Assembly (NCBI GenBank): GCA_964474655.1
Contig: CAYYTU010000031.1
Span: 1-33,414 of the forward strand
Direction: 5' to 3'
Length of the DNA stretch: 33,414 bases
From: CAYYTU01 sp964474655
GTDB taxonomy: Bacteria > Chloroflexota > Anaerolineae > B4-G1
This document shows positions 1-8,356 of this stretch, one piece after another. Positions within the stretch are counted from its first letter, which is position 1, and the number at the start of each line of letters is the position of its first letter. The notes beneath the pieces are model-generated. The model did no database searches, was not told the origin of the DNA, and saw nothing but the letters and a program-made list of their open reading frames with translations. The translations under genes were made by a program, and so were the position numbers.

Positions 1-115
1 CTCGTTTCTCCTTATGCGCGACCAACTTTGTATAAATTACCCGAAGAAGATTGAGCAAATTGTATCATAATCTCAAAAACGCTCAAAAAGTGCAAAAGTA
101 TAGGTATAACACAAG

Positions 116-154
116 CGGCCACGTCTGCCAGTCATGGTGGATGTGGCCGTTTTT
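116..154 (+). terminator. Rho-independent terminator of an upstream gene
   Basis: The arms cggccac (116-122) and gtggccg (143-149) pair perfectly, with a partly pairing interior, and are followed directly by five T (150-154). No gene is visible upstream in the window, so it probably ends a gene or small RNA lying mostly outside the left edge. Confidence 0.6.
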
Positions 155-159
155 GCATG

Positions 160-262
160 TCGAATAGCGAATGATGAATAGCGAATAGCGGATGGCGAAT
201 GGCGAATGGCGAATGAGCGATAGAGCGATGAGGCGAGTGAGTGATAAAGCGAGTCAGCGATG
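160..262. repeat. Heptanucleotide-word repeat array 1
   Basis: From 161 to about 222 the sequence is a run of 7-nt words (gcgaata, gcgaatg, atgaata, gcggatg, gcgaatg three times, agcgata). It then degenerates into similar gcga/gtga words up to about 262. Because 7 is not a multiple of 3, all frames stay open and produce spurious ORFs. The word length matches the arrays at 31692-31916 and 32284-32340, although the words differ. Confidence 0.85.
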
Positions 263-344
263 GGTGACACGAACGAGGATAAGGAACGGCTGGTTCCACT
301 GCATGAGGCGTTGAGTTGGGATTCTGCGGTAGAAGGAGGGGCAA

Positions 345-728
345 ATGAGTTTGACCGTTACTTTGCCGAATGAGATCGAAGAACAGGTTCACAATATCGC
401 TGTGCGGGAGGGGAGAGAAGTTGAGTCCGTGGTTATCTCAGCAGTGGCTCACTACGTCGCCCAGGCCTCCAGAGATGATGAGGAGCGTGAGTCAAGGCCC
501 AGCGCTTCGCAGGCGATGGATCGATCACGCGAGCTATATCGCGGGTTCAAAACCCGGTTGCGGCAGCGATATTCCTTTCTCGGTGACTTGTCGCAGGCGC
601 AGACCGTCGAGTTAATGGATCAGCTGTCGGAGAAGATAGCCGCTGGCATGGACTTTGAGACGTGGCAGGAGGCCGAAGCGTTTATGCGGGGTGAAGTAGC
701 GCTTGGGGGCTTTTGCACTGGGAGATGA
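345..728 (+). CDS. Ribbon-helix-helix (CopG/antitoxin-like) small protein
   Basis: A 127-residue protein with a strong ribosome site (aaggagg at 333-339) before ATG 345. Residues 1-40 (MSLTVTLPNEIEEQV, then an alternating helix) look like a ribbon-helix-helix DNA-binding fold as in CopG-type antitoxins or transcription factors. The acidic, helical C-terminal half resembles small antitoxin-like proteins ending in an EAFMRGE segment. No toxin gene lies beside it. The last residues (about 115-127) run in the same frame into transposase-like sequence after a TGA at 726-728, so the native C-terminus may have been replaced by the element. Function is inferred from fold only. Confidence 0.6.
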   Translation: MSLTVTLPNEIEEQVHNIAVREGREVESVVISAVAHYVAQASRDDEERESRPSASQAMDRSRELYRGFKTRLRQRYSFLGDLSQAQTVELMDQLSEKIAAGMDFETWQEAEAFMRGEVALGGFCTGR

Positions 729-1649
729 TCGCTCATTCAGCAGACGCTGAGGACGTGGTGGCAGAAGGCGAAGAGGAAAGTGGAGGAAGGTAGAGGATTG
801 CTGAACCAGTTGGCGACCACGACCGCGGGCACGAGCCAACGAGAACAAGCCCTGGACGCGCTGCGGGATCATCTCCACGCTGTTGGAGAAGATCTGAGGC
901 CCTCCATCCCGCACGCCTGGGGCGATCTGTCGGCCCGCGTGGGCACGTTGAGCCAAGGCGTCACCATCTGCGGCTACCAGGTCGGTTACCTGGTGGACGG
1001 GGCCCACGACATCATCATTGGAATCGTGTCGATGGCAGCCAACGCGGCCCAAGCCCCACAGGTCAAAGTGGTGTTGGACAGGACCAAGCGCGTGCTGGGA
1101 AGCCTGCCCCAGCGATTGGGCCTGGATAGTGCTTTCGATCAGGATCAAGTGTATCGGGATCTAGACGTTGAGCCGGTTGAACTCTTCGCCGTATCGCGAG
1201 ACCATCGGGCGCCCAAAGGGCGCTTCGGCCCTGATCGTTTTCTTTTCGACGAGCACGGTGAGCTCTGCTGTCCCGCAGGGACGCCGATGGAACAGAAATA
1301 CGGCCCCTACGACGATGGGCGCACGATCTACGAGGGCCAGATGTGTGCCGACTGTGCCCTCCGCCCTCAGTGTGTGGACGAGGACGAAGAAGCCCGCCGC
1401 TTCAGTACCAGGCCGGAAAGTCATCGGCGCTGGCTGGAGAACCGGCTCAGGAGCCAGAGTGAAGAGGGCGAGCGGATCTTGAAGCAGCGCTTCGCCCGTG
1501 AAGGGGTCTTCGGTCATGCCAACGCCTACCACAACGGGGATCGAGCGCCTTATCGGGATGGTGAGATGAACACCATCGCCGACTGCCTGACGGTCTTTGC
1601 CGTCAACCTGGAGAAGCTGGCAGCCCATCGGGCGAGCCCGGCTGCTTGA
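729..1649 (+). pseudogene. Degenerate DDE transposase (5'-truncated IS remnant)
   Basis: The open frame can be read from 729, and the first start codon is GTG 780 (289 aa). Features of an IS1182-like or related DDE transposase are visible: a GYQVGYLVD strand, a LGLDSAFDQDQVYRDL segment corresponding to the second acidic site, a Cys-rich zinc-like patch (LCCPAG...CADCALRPQC), and a C-terminal REGVFGHA..YHN segment holding the catalytic Glu, followed by MNTIADCLTVFAVNLEKLA. The N-terminal DNA-binding region is missing and the first catalytic Asp region is poorly preserved. No terminal inverted repeats were found. The frame is continuous with the upstream RHH gene across the TGA at 726-728, which suggests this is a fragment rather than an active IS. 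The family assignment is tentative. Confidence 0.7.
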
Positions 1650-2055
1650 CTTCTGACAAGCCACGGTCGCTCAAGCCGTTGACATCATCAGCGGGTCAGT
1701 TGGGCATACCTGGAGACGGCATCAGGCGGCTCGGGAGCGGGCGTTGAGACCGCGAGAGCGGATAATTCGGGAGTATGTGGCGTGTGATACACGCGAGTTG
1801 TTAATGTGCGGATGATTTGACAGAAAAATATGATGTCTTCAGCTGACCTTCGGACATAGAAACATTATTTAAGAGTCTCTTGACCAAAAAACGAAGATCA
1901 ACGACAATATGCTCAGGCATGCTATCAGATTCATCATTTACCACCTCCGAAAGATGATGTTTTGCTGATAGTATGCCAGAAATTATCTCAATTGACCAGG
2001 GACACTACCTGGATCGCAGGTTTGCTTGGTATCACACGAACCGGAGGGAGAGACT
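1650..2055. other. Gene-free stretch with a long imperfect hairpin (1916-1977)
   Basis: No credible ORF. The arms ggcatgctatcag (1916-1928) and ctgatagtatgcc (1965-1977) are complementary apart from one G-T pair. Inside them catcat (1932-1937) pairs with atgatg, giving a second stem. The local sequence is AT-rich compared with its surroundings. It could be a small RNA, a leader element or a MITE remnant, and no terminal T-run is present. Confidence 0.5.
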
Positions 2056-5000
2056 ATGCTTAGTAAGAAATGCTTGGGGCTGATGGCGATGGCGTCCGCG
2101 CTGCTCGTCGTCTGGTTAATGCAGCTCGGCGGAAACGTCGCCGCCGAGACGAACGTTCAGTTGCCCGACGTGGAGATCAAGGTCGACGAGGTCGTCGCCT
2201 CGGGGTTCGATCACCCGGTCCAGGTGACCCACGCCGGCGACGGCTCCGGGCGGCTCTTCGTGGTCGAGCAGCCGGGCACGATCCGAGTGATCAAGAACGG
2301 TACGGTGCTTTCCACGCCCTTTCTCGATCTTACCGATCGCACCAGCCGCAGCGGCGAAAAAGGGTTGCTGGGGCTGGCCTTCCATCCGGACTACGCGACC
2401 AACGGCACTTTTTACGTCAACTACACGCGCGATAGCGATGGCACCACCGTGATCGAACGCTACACCGTCTCGTCGTTGAACCCGGACGTGGCCGATCCCG
2501 CCAGCCGGTTCGAGATTCTGACCATCGCCCAGCCCTACGGCAATCACAACGGTGGGCAGTTGCTCTTCGGTCCCGACGGATACCTCTACATTGGGATGGG
2601 TGACGGCGGCAGCGGCGGCGATCCGCAGGAGAACGCCCAGGATCCGACCAATCTACTGGGCGCGATGCTGCGCCTGGATGTGAACAACGGCGGCTCGCCC
2701 TACGCCATCCCCTCGGACAACCCCTACGTCGGCACGGCAGGCCGCGACGAGATCTGGGCCATTGGCCTGCGCAACCCGTGGCGCTTCAGCTTCGACCGGC
2801 AGACGGGCGATCTCTACATCGGCGACGTGGGCCAGAACGCCTGGGAGGAGATCAGCTACCAGGCCGCGGGCACGCCGGGCGGCGTCAACTTCGGCTGGGA
2901 CTGCCTGGAGGGCACGCATCCCTACGAGTTCGACGACGCTTGCGCCGACGCCGACCTGACCGATCCCATCGCCGAGTACAGCCATAGCGAGGGGCGCTCC
3001 GTGACCGGCGGCTTTGTCTACCGCGGCGATCTCTACCCCGATCTGCAAGGGCGCTACTTCTACGCCGATTACGTCAACGGCAAGATCTGGAGCCTCTACA
3101 AGACCGCATCCAATCCGGATACCTGGTCGACGCCGGAACTGGAGCTCGACGCCGGCTTCAACGTCAGCGCCTTCGGCGAGGACGAGGACGGCGAGCTCTA
3201 CGTCTGCGACTGGAACGGCGGCACCATCCGCCGCCTGGCCGACGCGCACGGCCCGACGCCAAATCTCTCCCCCTCCAGCAAAAATGTCTCACCGCCCAGC
3301 ATCGACCCCGGCGCGGTGGCGACCTACACCATCGCGCTGGTCAACACCGGCGGCGCCGTCGAGGGGACGCTCCACCTGACCGACACCGTGCCGACGGGGC
3401 TGACCTATGTGCCGGACTCGCTCGATGCTACTGCTGGCACGTCTATCGACACGCACGCCCCGACGCTCCGCTGGCAGGGCACGCTCGGCGCCGATACGAC
3501 GATATCCATCACCTATCGGGTCACGGCAAGCGACGCCATCACGGGCGGCCTCGTCAACCGGGCCACGGTCGGCGGCGCGGTCGAGCCGTTCGAGCTCTCC
3601 GAAACGCTCTTCGTGCCTCGTTCCGTCCTGACCTCTACGATGGAGGACGTCTTCTTACCGGGGACGCAGCCAGGGCAGCTGACCACGCTCATCCCGGATT
3701 CCGTCGACTGCGACACCTGCCACAGCGAGCCGATCTACGACCGCTGGCGGGGCGCGATGATGAGCCAGTCGGGACGCGATCCACTGATGTGGGCCGCGCT
3801 GGCGGTGGCGAACTACGACGCGCCTGACGTCGGCGACTACTGCCTGCGCTGTCACGCGCCCAAGGGCTGGCTGGAGGGGCGCAGCCATCCGGCCGATGGC
3901 TCGGCGCTGGAGGGGCAGGACATCTCAAACGGCGTGGCCTGCGCCACCTGCCACCGTATGGTCGATCCCCGGCCGACGACGAGCGAGATTGCCTCGCTCG
4001 ATAGAGCCGTCCGCAGCGAGCTGACCGCGACGGTGCCCGTGACCTACGTCGGCAGCGCCACCGCCATCGTCGACCCCGACGACAACCGGCGCGGCCCGTT
4101 TGCCTTCGCCCAGCGGCTGCCGTATCACACGGCCTATGAGACCGCGTTCCTGGGCCAGACCAGCGACGCCGACACGCGCTCGCGGCTCTGCGGCACCTGC
4201 CACAACGTGGATAATCCGCTGCTCTCGTGGGACGAGGATCGCCGTCAATACTGGCCCAACCAGATGGACACGGCCGCGCCGACGTCGGACCTGGAGAACG
4301 ACGACCTCTTCCGTATCGAGAGCACCTACGACGAGTGGCGCCACAGCGCCTACGCCGATGGCGGCGTCGAGGCACCGCGGTTCGCCGGCTCCGATCCCGA
4401 CGGCGTGGTCGAGGCCTGCCAGGATTGTCATCTGCAGCGCATCACCGGCGTGGGCGCCGACGCCCAGTTCAACCCCACCGCGCGCGATTGCGAGACCACG
4501 GGCTGCCTGCCGGAGCACACAATGGTCGGCGGCAACACCTGGCTCCCGCAGCTTCTGCAGGATGAGGACTGGCGGCTGCACGCGGCCGGCGAGGCGGACT
4601 ACTTGGACGCCACGTTCCGCGAGGCCCAGTCGATGTTGCGCAAGGCAGCCCGGTTATCGGTCACTATGACGGCCAGCGGCACGCAGAAGCTCGCCACCGT
4701 CCGCGTGATCAATGAGACAGGCCACAAGCTGCCCACCGGCTACCCGGAGGGGCGGCAGATGTGGATCCACCTGAAGGCCTACGACGAAGACGGCAACCTG
4801 ATTGACGAATCGGGCGCCTACGACTTTGACGCCGGTCAATTGAACCGCGACGCCGACGTCAAGGTCTACGAGGCGAAGCAGGGCATCACGCCCGAGCTGG
4901 CTGAGCTGCTCAACAAGCCGGCCGGGGCCTCGTTCCACTTCGTGCTGAACAACGAGGTGGTCAAGGACAACCGCATCCCGCCGCGCGGCTACACCCAGGA

Positions 5001-5295
5001 CGCCTTCGACGAGCCGGGCCTGCGCCCTGTCGGGGCCATCTACGCCGACGGGCAGCACTGGGACGACACCACCTACACGCTACCGGAGGACGCCGAGCAA
5101 GTCCTCGCCACGCTCTACTACCAGACCGCCTCCAGGGAATACGTCGAATTCCTGAAGGAACGAGGCGGCGTCGACGGCGAGGCGCTCTACGAGCTCTGGG
5201 AGACGAGCAAGAGCCCGCCCCAGGTGATGGCCCGGGCCTGGTGGCCCAACCATCCGGTCTACCTGCCGCTGATCTTCAAATCCTCCGCGCCGTAA
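2056..5295 (+). CDS. Secreted PQQ-type sugar dehydrogenase / DUF11 / pentaheme cytochrome c fusion
   Basis: 1079 residues. ATG 2056 is chosen because ggaggga lies just upstream and a signal peptide (LGLMAMASALLVVWLM, cleavage near AAA-ET) follows directly. A longer TTG start at 2026 has no such support. Residues about 35-395 are a glucose/sorbosone dehydrogenase beta-propeller (PF07995), with NHNGGQLLFGPDGYLYIG at 163 onward carrying the catalytic His, and GLRNPWRFSFDR. Residues about 402-515 are a DUF11 Ig-like repeat. Five CxxCH heme sites follow at residues 552, 596, 629, 712 and 788, then a C-terminal beta domain (TGHKLPTGYPEG) and a tail VYLPLIFK like those on many Chloroflexota exported proteins. 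Predicted role: extracellular or surface sugar or aldose oxidation with electrons passed to covalently bound hemes. The domain order is unusual and the function is inferred. Confidence 0.9.
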   Translation: MLSKKCLGLMAMASALLVVWLMQLGGNVAAETNVQLPDVEIKVDEVVASGFDHPVQVTHAGDGSGRLFVVEQPGTIRVIKNGTVLSTPFLDLTDRTSRSGEKGLLGLAFHPDYATNGTFYVNYTRDSDGTTVIERYTVSSLNPDVADPASRFEILTIAQPYGNHNGGQLLFGPDGYLYIGMGDGGSGGDPQENAQDPTNLLGAMLRLDVNNGGSPYAIPSDNPYVGTAGRDEIWAIGLRNPWRFSFDRQTGDLYIGDVGQNAWEEISYQAAGTPGGVNFGWDCLEGTHPYEFDDACADADLTDPIAEYSHSEGRSVTGGFVYRGDLYPDLQGRYFYADYVNGKIWSLYKTASNPDTWSTPELELDAGFNVSAFGEDEDGELYVCDWNGGTIRRLADAHGPTPNLSPSSKNVSPPSIDPGAVATYTIALVNTGGAVEGTLHLTDTVPTGLTYVPDSLDATAGTSIDTHAPTLRWQGTLGADTTISITYRVTASDAITGGLVNRATVGGAVEPFELSETLFVPRSVLTSTMEDVFLPGTQPGQLTTLIPDSVDCDTCHSEPIYDRWRGAMMSQSGRDPLMWAALAVANYDAPDVGDYCLRCHAPKGWLEGRSHPADGSALEGQDISNGVACATCHRMVDPRPTTSEIASLDRAVRSELTATVPVTYVGSATAIVDPDDNRRGPFAFAQRLPYHTAYETAFLGQTSDADTRSRLCGTCHNVDNPLLSWDEDRRQYWPNQMDTAAPTSDLENDDLFRIESTYDEWRHSAYADGGVEAPRFAGSDPDGVVEACQDCHLQRITGVGADAQFNPTARDCETTGCLPEHTMVGGNTWLPQLLQDEDWRLHAAGEADYLDATFREAQSMLRKAARLSVTMTASGTQKLATVRVINETGHKLPTGYPEGRQMWIHLKAYDEDGNLIDESGAYDFDAGQLNRDADVKVYEAKQGITPELAELLNKPAGASFHFVLNNEVVKDNRIPPRGYTQDAFDEPGLRPVGAIYADGQHWDDTTYTLPEDAEQVLATLYYQTASREYVEFLKERGGVDGEALYELWETSKSPPQVMARAWWPNHPVYLPLIFKSSAP

Positions 5296-5321
5296 CGATC
5301 TTCTGATTGAAGCACATTCAC

Positions 5322-5347
5322 CAGAACCGCTTGACCCGGCGGTTCTG
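5322..5347. promoter_or_regulatory. Perfect 9-bp inverted repeat over the -35 region (terminator or operator)
   Basis: cagaaccgc (5322-5330) and gcggttctg (5339-5347) are exact inverse complements around an 8-nt loop that holds the TTGACC -35 box of the following padR promoter. There is no T-run after it, so it is more likely an operator, although it could also end the cytochrome transcript. Confidence 0.5.
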
Positions 5348-5359
5348 TTCGCGTATAAT
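5331..5359 (+). promoter_or_regulatory. Sigma-70 promoter for the padR-MFS operon
   Basis: TTGACC (5331-5336), a 17-nt spacer and a consensus TATAAT (5354-5359), 38 nt before the padR start. The transcribed leader contains repeated atcg/cgat half-sites (5357-5386) that could be a PadR autoregulatory operator. Confidence 0.8.
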
Positions 5360-5397
5360 ATCGAAGATCGATAACGATACACGATAAAGAAGGTGTG

Positions 5398-5697
5398 ATG
5401 TCTCTCTCGCGTGATCTGTTTCTGGGATTCGTCAAGCTGCACATTCTCTACCACGCCGGGCGCGAGCCGGTCTACGGCCTGTGGCTGATCGAGGAGCTGG
5501 CGCGGCACGGCTACGACCTGAGCCCCGGCACGCTCTACCCGATGCTCCACGGTCTGGAGGAGGAAGGGCTGCTGGCGAGCGAGAAGCGCGTGGTCGGCGG
5601 CAAGGTGCGCAAGTACTACACGCTCACCGACGCCGGGCAGGAGGCGCTGGAGCAGGGGCGAGAGCGGGCGATCGAGCTGCTCGATGAGATCCGTTAG
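5398..5697 (+). CDS. PadR-family transcriptional regulator
   Basis: 99 residues, ATG 5398 with aagaagg four nt upstream (GTG 5395 is possible). It is a compact PadR winged-helix protein: VYGLWLIEEL helix, the family signature GTLYPMLHGLEEEGLL (recognition helix), a beta wing (GGKVRKYYTLTDAG) and a C-terminal dimerisation helix. PadR proteins usually repress their own gene and an adjacent transporter in response to a ligand. Here an MFS transporter starts 21 nt downstream. The inducer cannot be read from the sequence. Confidence 0.9.
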   Translation: MSLSRDLFLGFVKLHILYHAGREPVYGLWLIEELARHGYDLSPGTLYPMLHGLEEEGLLASEKRVVGGKVRKYYTLTDAGQEALEQGRERAIELLDEIR

Positions 5698-5718
5698 ATT
5701 CTAACTTGGAGGATGACA

Positions 5719-6957
5719 ATGTCTGAGCGTGAAGCACCGTCGAAGCGCGGGTTGAAAGGCCTGCCCAGGAACGTCTGGGCCACCAGCCTGACCAGCTTCT
5801 TTATGGACATCTCCAGCGAGATGGTGATCCCGATCTTGCCGCTGTTTCTTTCCAGCGTGCTGGGGGTGAAGACGAACGTGATCGGCCTGATCGAGGGCGT
5901 GGCCGAATCGACGGCCAGCCTGCTCAAGGTCTTCTCCGGCTGGTTTTCCGACAATCTGCGGGCGCGGAAGTGGCTGGCGGTGGGCGGCTACGGCCTGGCC
6001 GCCCTGGCCAAGCCCTTCTTCTACGTCGCCAGCTCCTGGCCCGTGGTGGCCGCCGTGCGCTGGGCCGACCGGGTGGGCAAGGGCATCCGCACCTCGCCGC
6101 GCGACGCCCTGGTGGCCGATTCGATCTCGGAGGAGCAGCGCGGGCTGGCCTTCGGTTTCCACCGCGCGGCCGACACGGCTGGCGCGGTGCTGGGGCTCTC
6201 CATCGCGCTGGCGGCGGTCTGGCTGGCCCGGCAGGGCGTGGGCGAGCTGAGCCGGGCGACGTTCCAGACGATCGTCCTGATCAGCCTGGTACCGGCGTTT
6301 CTGGCTGTCCTCTCGCTCGCCATCGGCGCGCGCGACGTGCCGGTGAAGGAGAGCCAGGAGGCCCCGCGCGTCTCCTTCCGCGGGTTGGGGAAGCGGTTCG
6401 CGCTCTTTATGGTCATCGTCGGCATCTTCGACCTGGGCAACTCGGCCGATGCGTTCCTGGTGCTGCGGGCGAAGGAGCGCGGCCTGAGCATCGTCGGCGT
6501 GCTGGGTATGCTGATCACCTTCAACGTCATCTACGCCCTGGTCTCGACGCCGGCCGGCTCGCTCTCCGACCGCGTCGAACGGCGCTGGGTCATCATCGGC
6601 GGCTGGCTGGTCTACGCCGCGATCTACCTCGGCTTCGCGCTGGCGGGGCGGGGCTGGCACGTCTGGGCGCTGTACGCGCTCTACGGTGTCTACTACGGCC
6701 TGGCCTACGGTACCACCAAGGCGATGGTGGCCGACATCGTGCCGGAGCAGCTGCGGGGCACGGCTTATGGCACGTACAACGCCGTGATCGGCGTGCTCGA
6801 TTTCCCTGCCTCGCTCATCGCCGGCCTGCTCTGGCAGGGCGTCGGCGCGTGGCAGGGCTTCGGGCCTGCGGCGCCGTTCTTCTTCGGCGCGGCGCTGGCG
6901 CTGACCGCGGCGCTGCTGATGGCCTTCGTGCTGCCCCGCGACGCCACGATCTCGTAG
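5719..6957 (+). CDS. MFS transporter (probable drug or metabolite efflux)
   Basis: 412 residues. ATG 5719 is favoured because tggagg ends six nt upstream; ATG 5713 overlaps that site. The protein is hydrophobic with about 12 predicted membrane segments. It carries the MFS loop 2-3 type motif (SGWFSDNLRARKW) and a conserved DRVGKGIRTSPRDALVAD segment shared by a subgroup of bacterial MFS_1 exporters. It follows padR in the same transcription unit and a strong terminator comes after it, so the two form a self-contained PadR-controlled efflux operon. The substrate is unknown. Confidence 0.88.
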   Translation: MSEREAPSKRGLKGLPRNVWATSLTSFFMDISSEMVIPILPLFLSSVLGVKTNVIGLIEGVAESTASLLKVFSGWFSDNLRARKWLAVGGYGLAALAKPFFYVASSWPVVAAVRWADRVGKGIRTSPRDALVADSISEEQRGLAFGFHRAADTAGAVLGLSIALAAVWLARQGVGELSRATFQTIVLISLVPAFLAVLSLAIGARDVPVKESQEAPRVSFRGLGKRFALFMVIVGIFDLGNSADAFLVLRAKERGLSIVGVLGMLITFNVIYALVSTPAGSLSDRVERRWVIIGGWLVYAAIYLGFALAGRGWHVWALYALYGVYYGLAYGTTKAMVADIVPEQLRGTAYGTYNAVIGVLDFPASLIAGLLWQGVGAWQGFGPAAPFFFGAALALTAALLMAFVLPRDATIS

Positions 6958-6986
6958 CGACCGGATCGTCCCCGATTGCCTCCCAA

Positions 6987-7024
6987 CCTCCGCGGGCTTG
7001 TGCTCCCGCGGAGGGTTTTGTTGT
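6987..7024 (+). terminator. Rho-independent terminator after the MFS gene
   Basis: cctccgcggg (6987-6996) and cccgcggagg (7005-7014) form a perfect 10-bp stem with an 8-nt loop, followed by gttttgttgt. Confidence 0.9.
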
Positions 7025-7112
7025 GAGGACAACACGCCCCACAGAGCCATCGACCACGCAGAATCCAACTTTCGGAGTGCCTCTTGCACTTTTTCTCTGT
7101 ACACCCCGTCTA

Positions 7113-7141
7113 TTGACAACCTGCACATAGTGTGGTATATT
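7113..7141 (+). promoter_or_regulatory. Sigma-70 promoter of the PadR-Mrp-NifX cluster
   Basis: A consensus TTGACA (7113-7118), a 17-nt spacer and TATATT (7136-7141), 44 nt before the PadR start. The spacer includes the near-palindrome cacatagtgtg, a possible PadR operator. Confidence 0.75.
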
Positions 7142-7185
7142 AACCCTGCTTGAGCGAAACGTACGCAGCATCGGAGGTAGAGACT

Positions 7186-7590
7186 ATGGTCCCAGGACGA
7201 GGAAGAGGGCGAGGACGGAGGTGGCGGCAGCGAGGTTGCTCCCGCCGCGCGGTGCGCTTTCTGGAGCCGACGTTACTTCTGCTCCTGCACCACGGCTCGG
7301 AACATGGCTACACGCTGATTGATCGTCTGGACGACTTCGGCCTGGGAGATCGTAATACCAGCGCCGTCTACCGGGCGCTGCGCAATATGGAAGATAAGGG
7401 ATGGGTCGCTTCCAGCTGGGACGAGGAAGAGACCAAAGGCCCGCCGCGGCGCGTCTATTCGCTGACCGAGCTCGGCGACGAGGTGCTGAGCTGGTGGACG
7501 CGGGATCTGGAGGACACGCGCCGAATGATCGACGACATTCTGAACGCTTACGAACGACATATGGAGGAAGGCGAAGGTGCCCACCATTGA
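7186..7590 (+). CDS. PadR-family regulator with Arg/Gly-rich N-terminus
   Basis: 134 residues. ATG 7186 is preceded by ggaggtag. An N-terminal basic tail (PGRGRGRGRRWRQRG) precedes a PadR winged helix (LLLLLHHGSEHGYTLIDRL, then SAVYRALRNMEDKGWV and the wing PPRRVYSLTELG) and a C-terminal dimer helix. It overlaps the next gene by 14 nt, so it is the first gene of the metal-cofactor cluster and its likely local regulator. The basic tail resembles the RG-rich segments of the small proteins further down the cluster. The ligand is unknown; a metal or redox signal is an inference from context. Confidence 0.88.
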   Translation: MVPGRGRGRGRRWRQRGCSRRAVRFLEPTLLLLLHHGSEHGYTLIDRLDDFGLGDRNTSAVYRALRNMEDKGWVASSWDEEETKGPPRRVYSLTELGDEVLSWWTRDLEDTRRMIDDILNAYERHMEEGEGAHH

Positions 7591-8338
7591 CGCATTGCTG
7601 GAGGATCTAGAGGTAGACGCGCCGGTCAGCCAGGTGCTGATGGGCGCCTTCTGGACGGCGGTGGTGCTGGGTGGCGAGTGCCTGCGCTGCGGGCTGGCCT
7701 CGACGCTGCGCGGCGAGACCGATCATCATGGGCCGCCGGTGCCGGAGGCGGGCGATCTGCTCAGATATAGCGGGCGGGAGCTCGCCGGGTGGCTGAGTTC
7801 GCCCAGCAAGCTCAAGGCCAGCATCGGCTTGGCGGCGTTCAACGCGCTGTCCACAGTTGATACGGACGCTTGTGACGAGCTCAACGCCGAGCGGGTGATC
7901 CTGGAGCGTGGCGTCGGCCGTCGCGTTGCCATCGTAGGGCACTTCCCCTTCGTGGAGCGGGTCCGCCAGGCGGCGGAGACGTGCTGGGTGCTGGAGCTCC
8001 GCCCGCGCCCCGGCGATCTGCCGGCCGAGCAGGCGGACGAGGTGCTGCCGCAGGCCGATGTCGTCGCGCTCACCAGTACCTCGCTCATCAACCACACCTT
8101 CGAGAATCTGATCGGGCTCTGTCACCCCGATAGCTTCGTGGTGATGCTGGGGCCAAGCACGCCGTTCTCCACCGTGATGTTCGAGGCCGGGATCGACGCC
8201 TTGAGCGGCACGGTGGTCATCGAACCGGGACGGGTGCTGCGTTCCATTGCTCAAGGAGCGACCTTTAGACAAGTGAAACAAGCAGGCGGTCTTCGACTGC
8301 TCACGGTAACGCGTAAGACAGCACACGCAATAGATTAG
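7577..8338 (+). CDS. DUF4213/DUF364 putative heavy-metal chelation protein
   Basis: 253 residues, GTG 7577 overlapping the upstream padR. Residues 1-90 match the DUF4213 N-domain (GAFWTAVVLG...CGLASTL). Residues about 115-240 match DUF364 (PF04016): VAIVGHFPFVERVR, ALTSTSLINHTFENLI, then MLGPSTPFS and the ALSGTVVIEP strand. Structures of this family show a Rossmann-like metal-chelation fold, and homologues are commonly found near metal-cofactor genes. A Cys pair (ECLRCG, residues about 34-37) is a possible ligand site. No enzymatic activity is established. Sitting between a regulator and an Mrp ATPase suggests a metal-handling role. Confidence 0.82.
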   Translation: MPTIDALLEDLEVDAPVSQVLMGAFWTAVVLGGECLRCGLASTLRGETDHHGPPVPEAGDLLRYSGRELAGWLSSPSKLKASIGLAAFNALSTVDTDACDELNAERVILERGVGRRVAIVGHFPFVERVRQAAETCWVLELRPRPGDLPAEQADEVLPQADVVALTSTSLINHTFENLIGLCHPDSFVVMLGPSTPFSTVMFEAGIDALSGTVVIEPGRVLRSIAQGATFRQVKQAGGLRLLTVTRKTAHAID

Positions 8339-8356
8339 CAACAGCAAGGAGTAGAT

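Noticed and set aside
73..392. ORFs on the minus strand at the left edge
   Set aside because: They are translations of the 7-nt word array and give repetitive FAIRH-type peptides.
726..728. TGA between RHH and transposase frames as a third selenocysteine codon
   Set aside because: No family cysteine is expected there, the downstream part is a transposase fragment, and the RHH protein is complete without it.
5701..7128. 475-residue minus-strand ORF opposite the MFS gene
   Set aside because: It is the Arg/Gln/His-rich antisense shadow of a high-GC coding region and has no family features.
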